From NCBI RefSeq assembly GCF_000719705.1, contig NZ_JOHO01000001.1, positions 186,001 to 250,000 on the forward strand: 64,000 nt of DNA, written 5' to 3'. A model generated the notes under the pieces. The model had not been told where the DNA came from. It made no database searches and saw nothing but the letters and a program-made list of their open reading frames with translations. Numbering within the stretch: position 1 is the stretch's first letter; each line of letters opens with the position of its first letter. The stretch is from Streptomyces sp. NRRL S-350. Its GTDB lineage: Bacteria; Actinomycetota; Actinomycetes; Streptomycetales; Streptomycetaceae. The position numbers and the translations under genes were made by a program. This document shows, piece by piece, positions 17,554-25,889 of this stretch.

Positions 17554-18246
17554 TCAGCTCCCCGACGGCACGACGACGAGGGAGGCCTCGCCGTTCGCGG
17601 ACCACTGGGCCAGGGTCGCGCCGTCAAGGGTGTTGGCGGCGAGGTCCACGACGCGGTCGCCGCTGTTGTCGGCCTTGCCCACCTCGATGACGACGGCCTG
17701 CACCGTGGTGGTCTTGCTGCCGCCGGCGGCGCCGTCGGCAGCAGCGGCGCCGTTGTTCTTCGGCGTGTGGATGACGTTGACCTTCTGGCCGGGGCTCAGC
17801 TGGCTGGCGGGGATCTGCGCGGGGGAGAGCGAGACGCCCACCAGCGACTGGCCCTGCTTGATCAGGGGCTGGTCGGTGACCGACAGGGTGGTCAGCAGGC
17901 TGCCCTTGGTCAGGCCGACGGTGGTGCGCTTGCCGATCATCTTCTTCAGCTGGCTGGCCGGTACCGGAGCGAGGACCGGGTCGGTGGCGATCCGGGCTTC
18001 CACGAGGTCGTCGGCGGTGAGCTGGGCGCCCATGGGTACGTCGTGCGCGACGGCGACGACGGGCTCGCGGTTGCCGGTGGACATGTACAGCCACGCGTTG
18101 GCGCCGACGCCGACCGCGATCAGCGCGACGGCCATGGCGATGAAGCCGGGGCGGCGTCGGCGGACGACGGGCTGGCGGACGATCGACTTGGGAGCGGGCG
18201 TCTGCTGGTCGGTTGTTTCGGGGGCGGGCCCCGTGGTGGTGCTCAT
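17554..18246 (-). CDS. cpaB: CpaB/RcpC-like SAF-domain protein
   Basis: 230 aa. A cytoplasmic Pro-rich N-terminus and a membrane segment (AMAVALIAVGVGANAWLYM, about 37-55) are followed by a SAF domain (VVAVAHDVPMGAQLTADDLV). These domains occur in Tad pilus assembly proteins that link to the cell envelope. It lies between the secreted protein gene and tadZ. Confidence 0.87.
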   Translation of the reverse strand: MSTTTGPAPETTDQQTPAPKSIVRQPVVRRRRPGFIAMAVALIAVGVGANAWLYMSTGNREPVVAVAHDVPMGAQLTADDLVEARIATDPVLAPVPASQLKKMIGKRTTVGLTKGSLLTTLSVTDQPLIKQGQSLVGVSLSPAQIPASQLSPGQKVNVIHTPKNNGAAAADGAAGGSKTTTVQAVVIEVGKADNSGDRVVDLAANTLDGATLAQWSANGEASLVVVPSGS

Positions 18247-18275
18247 CTGGGTAATTCCTTACGTGTGCGGGCGAG

Positions 18276-19262
18276 TCACGGCTTGGCGACGACCTGGGCT
18301 TCGCCGACGGCGAGGTTCACGCCCCCGGAGGCTCGGGTCGTGGTGATGTCGCCCTGCTGGCCTCCGCCCTCCCAGTGCACGGTCCAGGTGGTGACGGCGC
18401 TGACGGAGAAGGCGCTGGAGGTCTTGGTGTAGCGGTAGCCGCAGTCGGGAGAGGCGTTGCCGCCGTAGGACTCCTTGTAGGGAGTGCCTGCGCTGGTGCA
18501 GGTCACGCCGCCGCCGTCGCCCATCGTGTAGACGATCTTCTGCACGTTGGCCGTGGCGTTGACCGTGATGCCGCCGGCCGAGGCGCTCGCGGAGACGGGG
18601 CCCCAGGTGCGGTCGGTCTTGACGTTCCAGATCCACACGGGCATGCCGACGATGCCGGTCGTGCCGGTGCCGGGCGCCGTGCCGATCTGCGCTCCCAGCA
18701 GCCGCATCTTCTTGATGGCTTCCTGGGCCAGCTCCTCGGGTGAGGGGCCGCCGCCGAAGCCCGGAGGCGGGTTCAGGCTCCAGCTGGTGCCGCCGGCCAG
18801 CTCACGGCCGATGCCTGGGCAGATGACGTTGTACGCCTTCCCCTTGGTACGGGCCGCAGGGTCCGAGGGCGCTCCGCTGCCCCACTGCCAGTCAGGGGCA
18901 TCCGCGGGGGGCTGGGGGTTGAGGAGGTCCCAGTAGCACTGGTCCGTGTAGTTGAACCAGCCGACGCCCTCCTTGTAGCAGGGCACCTCGCCGACTTCCT
19001 GGCCATTGGGGTTCTTCCAGTGGATGACGCAGGTAGCAGCTCCACCGCCACCACCGCCGCCACCGCCACCGGTGCCGCCTCCCCCGCCAGTGCCGCCACC
19101 GCCGCCTCCGCCACCGCCGCCGACGTGGATGTCGCAGTCGGGGACGAGGTCGGGGCACTTGACGCCGCCGTCGGCGCTGGCCGTGCCGACGGGCACGGTG
19201 AGCGCGACCAGCAGCGCGATGAGAGCACCGAACAGCGCCCCCGCCCATCTGCGGCTCAGCAC
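18276..19262 (-). CDS. Secreted protein with poly-glycine stretch, Tad-associated
   Basis: 328 aa. The GTG at 19262 overlaps the stop of the lipoprotein gene by 7 bases. A Sec-type signal (RRWAGALFGALIALLVALTV, cleavage near TASA) is followed by CPDLVPDCDIHV, a ~30-residue almost pure glycine run (19035-19120) and a Cys-containing C-terminal domain. The glycine run is likely a flexible spacer. I do not recognise a catalytic motif; an extracellular pilus or adhesion role is inferred from the operon. Confidence 0.78.
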   Translation of the reverse strand: MLSRRWAGALFGALIALLVALTVPVGTASADGGVKCPDLVPDCDIHVGGGGGGGGGGTGGGGGTGGGGGGGGGGAATCVIHWKNPNGQEVGEVPCYKEGVGWFNYTDQCYWDLLNPQPPADAPDWQWGSGAPSDPAARTKGKAYNVICPGIGRELAGGTSWSLNPPPGFGGGPSPEELAQEAIKKMRLLGAQIGTAPGTGTTGIVGMPVWIWNVKTDRTWGPVSASASAGGITVNATANVQKIVYTMGDGGGVTCTSAGTPYKESYGGNASPDCGYRYTKTSSAFSVSAVTTWTVHWEGGGQQGDITTTRASGGVNLAVGEAQVVAKP

Positions 19263-19843
19263 GTGCTGTCCTTGTCGATGGTGGAGTCCACGATCAGCCA
19301 CTTGCCGCTGCCGTAGTACGCCTTCGAGGTCTGCACGTGGCGCCGGTTGGCGCCGTTGAGGTCCGACTTCTTGCCCGTCTTGGCGTTCTCCGGGACGAAG
19401 TTCGAGCTGTCGACGCAGTCCACGACGGTCGCGGTCCGCGGATTGGTGTCCAGCGACAGGTCGGTGACCTTCGGGGACAGCACCGGGGCGCCCTTCACCA
19501 CCAGGCCGTTGTCCTGGTAGTACAGCGCGGCCACCTTGACCTTGGAGAGCGCCTTGTCGGCTGCGTACTCCTCCAGCTTCGAGCCGGTGAAGCTCCCCGA
19601 GCTGTAGATCTTGGCCTGCTCGGCCCACATCCCCCGGTACGCGGCGAGGACCTGCTCGGTCGCGGTGGCGCTGGGGTCGGGCGAGGGGGTGGCCGACGTC
19701 GCCGAGGCGGAAGGTGATGCGCTCGCCTTGGCGTCGCCGCCGCCCGACCCACAGCCGGCCAGCACTGCCACGGCGGCCGCGGCCACCACCGCGAAGACGC
19801 CGACCCGGCGTATCTCAGCACTGATTGAAGGTGCCACTGGCAT
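19256..19843 (-). CDS. Lipoprotein, first gene of the Tad operon
   Basis: 195 aa from ATG 19843, preceded by AGGGGG. The signal sequence ends in the lipobox LAGC, and the mature part opens with a Ser/Ala/Pro-rich linker. The C-terminal domain (EQVLAAYRGMWAEQAKIYSS) resembles small actinobacterial SnoaL/NTF2-like lipoproteins, but this is weak. It probably sits on the outer face of the membrane near the pilus. The 138 bases upstream show no iterated-promoter motif and no convincing alternative promoter. Confidence 0.75.
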   Translation of the reverse strand: MPVAPSISAEIRRVGVFAVVAAAAVAVLAGCGSGGGDAKASASPSASATSATPSPDPSATATEQVLAAYRGMWAEQAKIYSSGSFTGSKLEEYAADKALSKVKVAALYYQDNGLVVKGAPVLSPKVTDLSLDTNPRTATVVDCVDSSNFVPENAKTGKKSDLNGANRRHVQTSKAYYGSGKWLIVDSTIDKDSTC

Positions 19844-19981
19844 ATCCCCCTGATGAGTGGTGGTCAGAAAGCTGAAAGGCATGGGAAATCGGCGGACCGC
19901 GGAATTCCGCGTCCAGTACGCAAACGGTTGATCAAATGGATAAGGAGCCTAAATCGCCTGCTGGGGAGTCGTCACATGCTT

Positions 19982-20443
19982 TTAGCGACGCCCACGCGGC
20001 AGCCGGCTGCCTGTGGCGGCGTCCAGCGAGCGCAACAACTGCTCGACCGTGACTTTCAGCAGTTCGGCGGCCAGCCGGAACTTCGACTCGTCGAGTGCCG
20101 CGAGGCCCCGCTCGATTCGTGACCACCGGGCCTGGGCGATGCCCAGTCGGCGCGCCAGCGCTCGCTGGCTCCAGCCGGCCAGCAGCCGAAGCCTCTGCAT
20201 ATCGTCCGACCTGCCGGTCGACAGGAGCGACTCCAGCGGCACCCTCAGGCTGTCGGCGAGGGCCTGCGCCGTCGGCAACTGCGGCTTTCGTCGGGCCTGT
20301 TCGTACAGGCAGATGTGGGTGCCGGCCACTCGCGCCCCGCGCGCGCGGGCCATGGCCGCCAGCTCGTCCTGCGACAGGGATGCCTTGGTGCGCAGTCGGC
20401 GCAGGGCGGCGGCGCTGAAGGCCGGTACTCCTCGGCTTGCCAC
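19982..20443 (-). CDS. Double XRE-type HTH regulator
   Basis: 153 aa containing two consecutive Cro/C1-type helix-turn-helix domains. The first (about 10-70) includes KASLSQDELAAMARARGARV and YEQARRKPQLPTAQALADSL; the second (about 82-140) includes LAGWSQRALARRLGIAQARW and IERGLAALDE. Each resembles a full HTH_XRE unit, so one chain could bind a pseudo-palindrome. GTG 20443 follows GGAGCAAG. It precedes the Tad operon in the same direction and may control it. Confidence 0.85.
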   Translation of the reverse strand: MASRGVPAFSAAALRRLRTKASLSQDELAAMARARGARVAGTHICLYEQARRKPQLPTAQALADSLRVPLESLLSTGRSDDMQRLRLLAGWSQRALARRLGIAQARWSRIERGLAALDESKFRLAAELLKVTVEQLLRSLDAATGSRLPRGRR

Positions 20444-20957
20444 CTTGCTCCGTCTCGACGGGGGTCTCGAGGCGCCTCTCGCCGGGCGGGGTCCCGCCCG
20501 AGCCGGAAGCAGACGGCGAGGCGGCGGCGGCGGTGGCGTGGTGGCCGACCGCCAAGTGCGCCCGCGCCGAGTCGGATTGACTTGCGCCCCTAATCTGATT
20601 GGGGGTCAGCATTCCTTTGAAATGCACACGACCCCCCTCCCCGTGACCGCACGCGTGTGTGCGGATAGTGCTCGTCCCGTGACTGAATCTGACCGGTAAC
20701 TTATACGAATCTTGCACGGCCTTTTCCGGCCGTCAAGATCTATTCTGACGATGATCTTGCGCTTTGCGGCTTATGCCCGATTCGTTCTGGTGTGGCGCTG
20801 ACCTGGCCATCTACCCAGCAGCGGTCGGTAGAGCGCCCGTCGCCCTGCGGAGTCGCACCGGACAACCCTGTACTTTCGGCCATGCCGAAGGTCCCGCGCC
20901 CCTGTCGGGCGAGGCACTGGGTGCCGTCGCGGCGCCCAGTGCCTGCTGTGGCGGAGA
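20444..20957. other. Intergenic region with hairpins, no gene recognised
   Basis: This 514-base stretch between the double-HTH gene and the membrane-protein gene has no frame with convincing codon use. It contains a GGGGGTC...GACCCCC inverted repeat with a nested GCATT/AATGC stem (20601-20636) and an ACGGCC/GGCCGT hairpin (20716-20733). The region around 20690-20760 is clearly more AT-rich than its surroundings and may hold the promoter and operators of the HTH gene. Confidence 0.5.
20913..20943 (-). terminator. Terminator hairpin after the 20958 gene
   Basis: GGCACTGGG (20913-20921) pairs with CCCAGTGCC (20935-20943), with an extra inner GCC/GGC. It lies 15 bases beyond the stop of the 20958 gene. 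Confidence 0.65.
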
Positions 20958-21317
20958 TCACGGCCCTTCTTGCGGACGCCCGGGTTCCGGAGCGGGCTTC
21001 GAGCGCGCGCCCAGCCGCCCCGGAACGGCGACCCGGCCGAGAGCGAGCAGCGCCAGGAAGGCGATGAACAGGCGGTAGAGCGTGACCAGTCCGGACACCA
21101 GGCCGCCAAGGAGGGCAAGCAGCAACACCGGCCGCCCCCAGGGACTCGGAAGGTAGGGCGCCGTCACCACGGTCCCCAGCAGGCTGACCGTCAGGACTGC
21201 CCACACCACGCCCCGGGCGAACGACGCCGCGGCCAGACGCGCCCGCTCAGCCGCCAGCGGATCCCGCACCCTCGCGCGCGCGGTCGCGGGGGCGGACCAC
21301 CGCTTACCGGCCTTCAT
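20958..21317 (-). CDS. Small membrane protein, 119 aa
   Basis: Two hydrophobic segments (ARGVVWAVLTVSLLGTVVTA region, and PVLLLALLGGLVSGLVTLY with an adjoining LFIAFLALLALG) flank short loops. Both ends are basic. Its start overlaps the end of the next upstream gene by 14 bases, so the two membrane proteins are probably made together. Function unknown. Confidence 0.75.
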   Translation of the reverse strand: MKAGKRWSAPATARARVRDPLAAERARLAAASFARGVVWAVLTVSLLGTVVTAPYLPSPWGRPVLLLALLGGLVSGLVTLYRLFIAFLALLALGRVAVPGRLGARSKPAPEPGRPQEGP

Positions 21318-22344
21318 GGCGCTGCTCCCCGGTCCGAGGCGTCACATCGACCGTACGCGCGACGGCATGCTGGGCGTCCCGCAGGCCGGCAGCCAGCTCG
21401 TCCAGCCCCGCGGAGAGTTCGTCCAGGAGCTGCGGAGGCACGGCATCCTCGACGAGCCGCGACCGCCGGCTCCCCAGGTAGGCACCCGGTGCCTCGGTCC
21501 CGCGCCCCGCTTCGTCCAAGTCCGCCAGCCGGTGCTCCAGGCGCTCCTGCTCCCCCAGGGCCGCAGCCGCCGCCACGCCCAACCGCCGGTAGGCGGCCTC
21601 GTACTGCTGGACGACCTCGAGACCGGCCCCGTCCTCTCCGGCGGCCAGCACCAGGCCGGCGGCGTCCCACAGGAACCGGTGTCCGGCCTCGGCCGCGCGC
21701 CGAAGCTCAGCCACCCCCGATGCCGTTGCCGCCGCGGCCACCTGCTGCTGCAGGGCCAGGAGCCGGTGGATGCACTCCGCCCGAGGGACGGTGGCATCCA
21801 CGACCCGCACATGGCGACGGGTGACGATCACGGCGAGGCCCGGGCCGCCCCAGGCCAGCGCGACGCCGACCGCCACGGCCGCGGCCAGGGCCGCTCCCGC
21901 GGAAAGGTGCTCACCCAGCACCGGGGTCAGCAGCAGGACCGCGGCCACGACCACGGCCAAGCGCACCACGCTCACCGCGGCCGGCAGCTCGGCGCCGCCG
22001 ATCCTCCGCAGGAACGGTGCCGGCCGCCGTCCCCACACCGTACGGGCGAGAAACGACTTCCACCCCGTCCCCGAGGTCGGGGCGAGCACCCCGACCTCCG
22101 CGGGGAAGGCGTCCCCGAACCGCACCTCCGACTCCAGCGGGTACCCCCACCGGACCCAGCCCCACTCCATCCGCTCCACCGGCCGCACCGTGGTGACGGC
22201 GGACTCGAAGGCCGCGGCGCCGGCGCGGCTCTCTCCCGACGCGGCGAGGTGGTACTGCAGGGCGTGGACCGTTTCGCGGTGCCAGCGGTCCACGTCACCG
22301 CCGTAGGGGAGCAGCCGGAGCTGGTCCCCGAACTCGCCTATCAC
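21304..22344 (-). CDS. Membrane protein with long helical domain, 346 aa
   Basis: The N-terminal ~115 residues are soluble. Two membrane segments follow around residues 122-170 (AVSVVRLAVVVAAVLLLTPV and AGAALAAAVAVGVALAWGGP). The C-terminal ~170 residues are mostly Ala/Leu/Glu helix, likely coiled coil (LRRAAEAGHRFLWDAAGLVL). Start ATG 22344 overlaps the HNH gene stop (ATGA). Unknown family. Confidence 0.75.
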   Translation of the reverse strand: MIGEFGDQLRLLPYGGDVDRWHRETVHALQYHLAASGESRAGAAAFESAVTTVRPVERMEWGWVRWGYPLESEVRFGDAFPAEVGVLAPTSGTGWKSFLARTVWGRRPAPFLRRIGGAELPAAVSVVRLAVVVAAVLLLTPVLGEHLSAGAALAAAVAVGVALAWGGPGLAVIVTRRHVRVVDATVPRAECIHRLLALQQQVAAAATASGVAELRRAAEAGHRFLWDAAGLVLAAGEDGAGLEVVQQYEAAYRRLGVAAAAALGEQERLEHRLADLDEAGRGTEAPGAYLGSRRSRLVEDAVPPQLLDELSAGLDELAAGLRDAQHAVARTVDVTPRTGEQRHEGR

Positions 22345-23063
22345 TTGGAAGCCCCCTCACCCGGAAGAGCCGGCCCGGGGCAGCTGTCCAGGACGCGGCG
22401 CAGCGCTTCCTTCTCCGGCTGGGTCAGCCAGAGCTTGTACTTCGCCTTCACCTCGATCTGGCGCTGCGCGTAGCCGCAGCGGATCTGCTTGTTCGGCGGT
22501 AGCCAGGTGGCGGCGTCACCGTCACCCTTCGCCTCGTTCGTCGGGCCGTCGACGGCCACGAGGTTGAGCGGGTCGTTCGCGAGGCTGAGCCGCTCGGCAG
22601 CGGTGAGCTGCTGCGCGCCCGTCTGCCAGCTGAGGCTCAAGGGCACGACGTGGTCGATCTGTACGGCCAACGAGGTCTTGGCGCCCCGGGTGAAGGTGAT
22701 CGTGCGCGCGGTGTACGGGTCGTGGAGCACACCGGAGAGGACGGTGCACGGGCCCTTGCGGACGACGTCGGTCAGATCGCGGGCGAGGATGTCGTCGCGG
22801 GTCGAGCAGCCGTTGTGGCTTTCCGGCGCGGTGCTGTTGTCGCTCCAGGCCGGTCCGAACTGGTCGCGGCTGTATCCGGTCTGGGGAGCTCTTCCCTTGA
22901 CGGGGAGTTGGTCGAGTTCCTGGAGGGCGGCCGTGGCCGACATCATGGGCCCGGCCGCGCCCTCGGGCGCCGACTTCACGAGGTCGACAGGGGTGCAGGC
23001 GGCGAGCGTGGCTGCCGCAGCGAGGGCGGCGCCGATGGCCGCGGCGCGAAGAGGGTGGGGCAT
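22341..23063 (-). CDS. Secreted HNH-family nuclease lipoprotein (DUF1524-like)
   Basis: 240 aa. The signal peptide ends in the lipobox LAACTP. The mature protein has IDHVVPLSLSWQTGAQQLTA, then ANDPLNLVAVDGPTNEAKGD and WLPPNKQIRCGYAQRQIEVK, the order of the extracellular HNH nucleases common in Streptomyces (DUF1524/GmrSD C-terminal type). The DHV and N/K residues are the expected catalytic/metal site. It would degrade DNA outside the cell. It precedes two membrane proteins with overlapping frames. Confidence 0.87.
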   Translation of the reverse strand: MPHPLRAAAIGAALAAAATLAACTPVDLVKSAPEGAAGPMMSATAALQELDQLPVKGRAPQTGYSRDQFGPAWSDNSTAPESHNGCSTRDDILARDLTDVVRKGPCTVLSGVLHDPYTARTITFTRGAKTSLAVQIDHVVPLSLSWQTGAQQLTAAERLSLANDPLNLVAVDGPTNEAKGDGDAATWLPPNKQIRCGYAQRQIEVKAKYKLWLTQPEKEALRRVLDSCPGPALPGEGASK

Positions 23064-23203
23064 GGAGTGGTGCTCCTGACTGGTCGGAGGTGCGCGTCAT
23101 CCCATAGAGGTGCCGCGCGGCGTATCCGTGTGACCACTCCCGCCCCACCGGTGTCGAGAAGTTCGGCGCGACCCGGCCGCGGGTCTGCTGAACCTCCTCG
23201 TCG

Positions 23204-24187
23204 TCAGCCGAGGGTGCCGCTGAAGGTGATCCGGTCGCCTTGGTCGAGGGCCTCGATCGTGACCGGGCCGGGGACGGCGGAGGAGGGGAGGGTGAACCGC
23301 ACGGTGACGGTGGCCGAGCGCGAGGGTGCGATCGGCGCGTCGGGGTAGTTCAGGCTCGGGGTGACGGTCGCGGCGTCGGTCAACCCGGCGCCGGTCATCA
23401 CCCGCAGGGTGATCCCCAGGCCCGTCCGGGGCTGGGGATCTCCGTTGGTGACGGTGAGGTCGGCCGTGGCCGTCCGCTTGCCGTCCTTCTCCGCTCCAAG
23501 CGTGATCGGCGAGATCCGCAGACCGGCTTTCGACCACGAACCCAGGGGGAGGACGGGCCCGGATGACGCCGGCGCCGTGTCGGTGGGCTCGGGGGTGCCG
23601 GACGCCGGGGTGCCGGTCCCGGGCAGCGTGCCCTCGAAGAAGAGGTCGTCCGCCTCCGCCATCCCCTCCTGGGTGGCCTCGGCGGTGACGGTGACCCGCT
23701 CGCCCAGGCCCTGCGGGGGAACGGCCACCCCTATCTCGGCGGTGAAGGAAGCGCCCGGCGCCACCTTCGTCGCAGCGTCGTGCGCGGGGAGTCCGGAGAG
23801 AGTCTGGTCCTTGACCGGGACGGCCTGGTGCCCCAGCGGTCCGTAGCGCACGGTGAGCGCGGTGTCCGGCAGCAGGGTGATCCGGTCGCTGGTGTTGGTG
23901 AACGTCGCCGTGGTGCGAAGGACGGCCCAGCCGGCCGGTACCTCGCCGGACGAGACGCCGGCCTCCTTGAAGGGAGCCACCGCCAGGGTCCAGCCCTGCG
24001 CAGCGACCGGGACGGCACGCCCCAACTCGGTGATCCCGGACGGCAGCCCCGCCGGCGTGGCGCCGCCGGTCGCCGAAGCGGACGCCGGGCCGGGAGCAGA
24101 CTGCCCCGACGTGGAGCCGGCGCACCCCGCCGACAGCGCCGCGACGGCCATCACGACTACGGCGGCCCATCCCCGTGTGCTGCGCAT
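23204..24187 (-). CDS. Lipoprotein with immunoglobulin-like (DUF4352-type) domains
   Basis: 327 aa. The signal peptide ends in LSAGC. Two beta-rich repeats follow, each with the 'conserved Thr-Asn strand' look of DUF4352-like domains: VLRTTATFTNTSDRITLLPD (first half) and ATADLTVTNGDPQPRTGLGI (second half), separated by a Pro/Thr/Ser linker. It is exported and membrane anchored. The partner is unknown; the HNH nuclease gene is downstream. A weak GACCCG/CGGGTC hairpin (23170-23185) lies between them. Confidence 0.78.
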   Translation of the reverse strand: MRSTRGWAAVVVMAVAALSAGCAGSTSGQSAPGPASASATGGATPAGLPSGITELGRAVPVAAQGWTLAVAPFKEAGVSSGEVPAGWAVLRTTATFTNTSDRITLLPDTALTVRYGPLGHQAVPVKDQTLSGLPAHDAATKVAPGASFTAEIGVAVPPQGLGERVTVTAEATQEGMAEADDLFFEGTLPGTGTPASGTPEPTDTAPASSGPVLPLGSWSKAGLRISPITLGAEKDGKRTATADLTVTNGDPQPRTGLGITLRVMTGAGLTDAATVTPSLNYPDAPIAPSRSATVTVRFTLPSSAVPGPVTIEALDQGDRITFSGTLG

Positions 24188-24262
24188 GATTCTTCCCCTC
24201 GGTCATGGCGCGCGATCGCGCCCCTGAACGGGGATCATGCCAAAACAGCCGGCGGTCGAACC

Positions 24263-24673
24263 TCAGCACTGCCGGACGGCGGTCGCACCGAACAGCACAA
24301 GCCGGTGACGTGCGCCCGGTGCACCGTGCGCCGCCTCAGGCTCGTAGGGCCCGCTCCCGGCGGGCTGTCCGGTGTCCTCACGGGCCCGGGCGACGGCGGC
24401 CAGCCCCTCCCGGACGATCCGCTGGTTCCTCGAATGGAAGGCTTCCGCCTCGATCAGGCGCCCGAACAGGAGGTCGGCGGTGATCAGGCCCAGGCGGTAC
24501 GACTCGTCGGCGTACTCCGCTGCCGCATCGGCGGCTGTACGGGACAGCTCGGCCGCGCGGTTGGCCCACACCTCGATGGCCTCCCCGTTGTCGTCGGTGT
24601 CTGGGAGACGGCCTACGTGTTCGGCGAACGCCTGGGCAGCAGCGAACGCCAGGGAGAACGGCTTGAAGATCAC
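24263..24673 (-). CDS. Hypothetical helical protein, 136 aa
   Basis: Mostly alpha-helical (FAAAQAFAEHVGRLPDTDDN, then RLGLITADLLFGRLIEAEAF). It contains a 'GLITA' helix also present in the upstream neighbour (LEAGLITAEQHCRRTDAISS), so the two may be distant relatives. The ATG at 24673 overlaps the upstream stop. Last gene of the unit starting at 27035. Confidence 0.7.
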   Translation of the reverse strand: MIFKPFSLAFAAAQAFAEHVGRLPDTDDNGEAIEVWANRAAELSRTAADAAAEYADESYRLGLITADLLFGRLIEAEAFHSRNQRIVREGLAAVARAREDTGQPAGSGPYEPEAAHGAPGARHRLVLFGATAVRQC

Positions 24674-24918
24674 GCCTGCACCCCCGTTCCGGGGTACTCG
24701 CTGCTGATCGCGTCGGTGCGTCGGCAGTGCTGCTCGGCGGTGATGAGTCCGGCCTCAAGCTGCGCGTCGAACAGGGTGCGCGCGGCGGTCTGTCCCTCGG
24801 CACGGGCCCGTTCGATCGTGGCCGGGTCGCCGCCGCGGAGGGCCAGGCGGAAGTCGGCCACCCGGGCGCTGTGCTGCCGAGCCCGCTCGCGCACGGTCTC
24901 GCGGTCGATGGTGTTCAT
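24670..24918 (-). CDS. Small helical protein, 82 aa
   Basis: Highly charged (MNTIDRETVRERARQHSARV, ERARAEGQTAARTLFDAQLE), almost entirely helical, with one Cys. It precedes and overlaps the 24263 gene by ATGA. GGAACAACC-type ribosome binding site. No family recognised. Confidence 0.7.
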   Translation of the reverse strand: MNTIDRETVRERARQHSARVADFRLALRGGDPATIERARAEGQTAARTLFDAQLEAGLITAEQHCRRTDAISSEYPGTGVQA

Positions 24919-24978
24919 GTGGGTTGTTCCTTGCAGGTGTTGGAGGGGTTGGCCGTCCGGCCGTTGCCGGTAGCCGGT

Positions 24979-25488
24979 TCAGACCTGGCGCAGCGCGGGG
25001 TACGGGCCGCCGAGGGGCCTGCTGTAGCCGGCGGGGACGACGTAGGCGACGTAGCAGCAGACGGCGGCGCCGCAGTGGAAGGTGACGTGCAGGCCGTAGG
25101 GGATCGCGCCGTTCGCCGCGCTGAGCGGCTCGACCCAGCGAATGAAGGGGTCCTGCCGTGCGGTCAGCCCGCCGATCAGGTGTCGCTCGACGGCGGTGAG
25201 CGGCGTCTTGCCGACGGCCGGCAGCGTGCCGGCGCGCAGTCGCGGTGGTGGCACTCCCTGCGGTTCGGCGCGCCCGTCCGGAGGGCGGGCGGCCACGATC
25301 TGGAGGTAGACCTCGGCGCCCGTGGGGAGAGTCAGCCGCAGTCCGTACCGGCTGTGGGTGAAGCCGGTCTCGGCGAAGGTGGCGACCTGCCCCTGGTTCG
25401 TCGTGTTCTCGTCGAGGCAGGTGCGCAGAAGCGACTCGAACTCGCAAGCCTGCCAGGGCTGGAGAAGGGCCGGGGCCGGGCTGCTCAT
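24979..25488 (-). CDS. Hypothetical protein, 169 aa
   Basis: Start ATG 25488 overlaps the upstream stop (ATGA). A beta-rich core (RYGLRLTLPTGAEVYLQIVA, then PYGLHVTFHCGAAVCCYVAY) carries three Cys near the end. An Arg/Pro-rich loop lies in the middle. Unknown family. Confidence 0.72.
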   Translation of the reverse strand: MSSPAPALLQPWQACEFESLLRTCLDENTTNQGQVATFAETGFTHSRYGLRLTLPTGAEVYLQIVAARPPDGRAEPQGVPPPRLRAGTLPAVGKTPLTAVERHLIGGLTARQDPFIRWVEPLSAANGAIPYGLHVTFHCGAAVCCYVAYVVPAGYSRPLGGPYPALRQV

Positions 25489-25811
25489 CGCTCCGCCCGC
25501 CGTCCGGCGCACACCGCGTCGTGGTCGGTGACCATGCCGAGCAGCGTGGGCAGCACGTCGCCGGACTCTGCGTCGCACAGGTGCTGTCCGCATCCGGTGT
25601 GGATCAGTTCGAGATCGTGCTTGGCGGGGTCGCCGGAGTCGAGCAGCGGGTAGTCGTCCCAGACGATCGCCGAGGACAGCCCGTGCTCGGCCGGGGAGCC
25701 GGCCGGGGCGGTTGCCGCCGGGGCGAGGGGCTCGCTGCTCATGAGCGCGGTGTCCTGGTCGTCCTTGTGGACGGCGTAGACGTACGGCTGGAACGGTGAG
25801 CGGTCGGACAT
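25485..25811 (-). CDS. Hypothetical protein, 108 aa
   Basis: Acidic protein with CGQHLCDAESGDVLPTLLGM and a further Cys (VTDHDAVCAGRR); the three Cys and several His could bind metal. ATG 25811 follows a GGAGGATCGCC ribosome binding site. Coupled to the 24979 gene. Confidence 0.72.
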   Translation of the reverse strand: MSDRSPFQPYVYAVHKDDQDTALMSSEPLAPAATAPAGSPAEHGLSSAIVWDDYPLLDSGDPAKHDLELIHTGCGQHLCDAESGDVLPTLLGMVTDHDAVCAGRRAER

Positions 25812-25851
25812 GGCGATCCTCCTGTCGCGTGGGCGGGTGGTGGGTCGGTGG

Positions 25852-25883
25852 CCGGGGCGGTGCCGGTCGTGGCGCCGCCCCGG
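25852..25883 (-). other. Intercistronic hairpin
   Basis: CCGGGGCGG (25852-25860) pairs with CCGCCCCGG (25875-25883), just after the 25890 stop and before the next ribosome binding site. Confidence 0.5.
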
Positions 25884-25889
25884 GGTGGT

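Noticed and set aside
20740..21204. Leftward frame upstream of the double-HTH gene
   Set aside because: Overlaps most of the 20958 membrane protein in another frame and reads as low-complexity Gly/Arg sequence.
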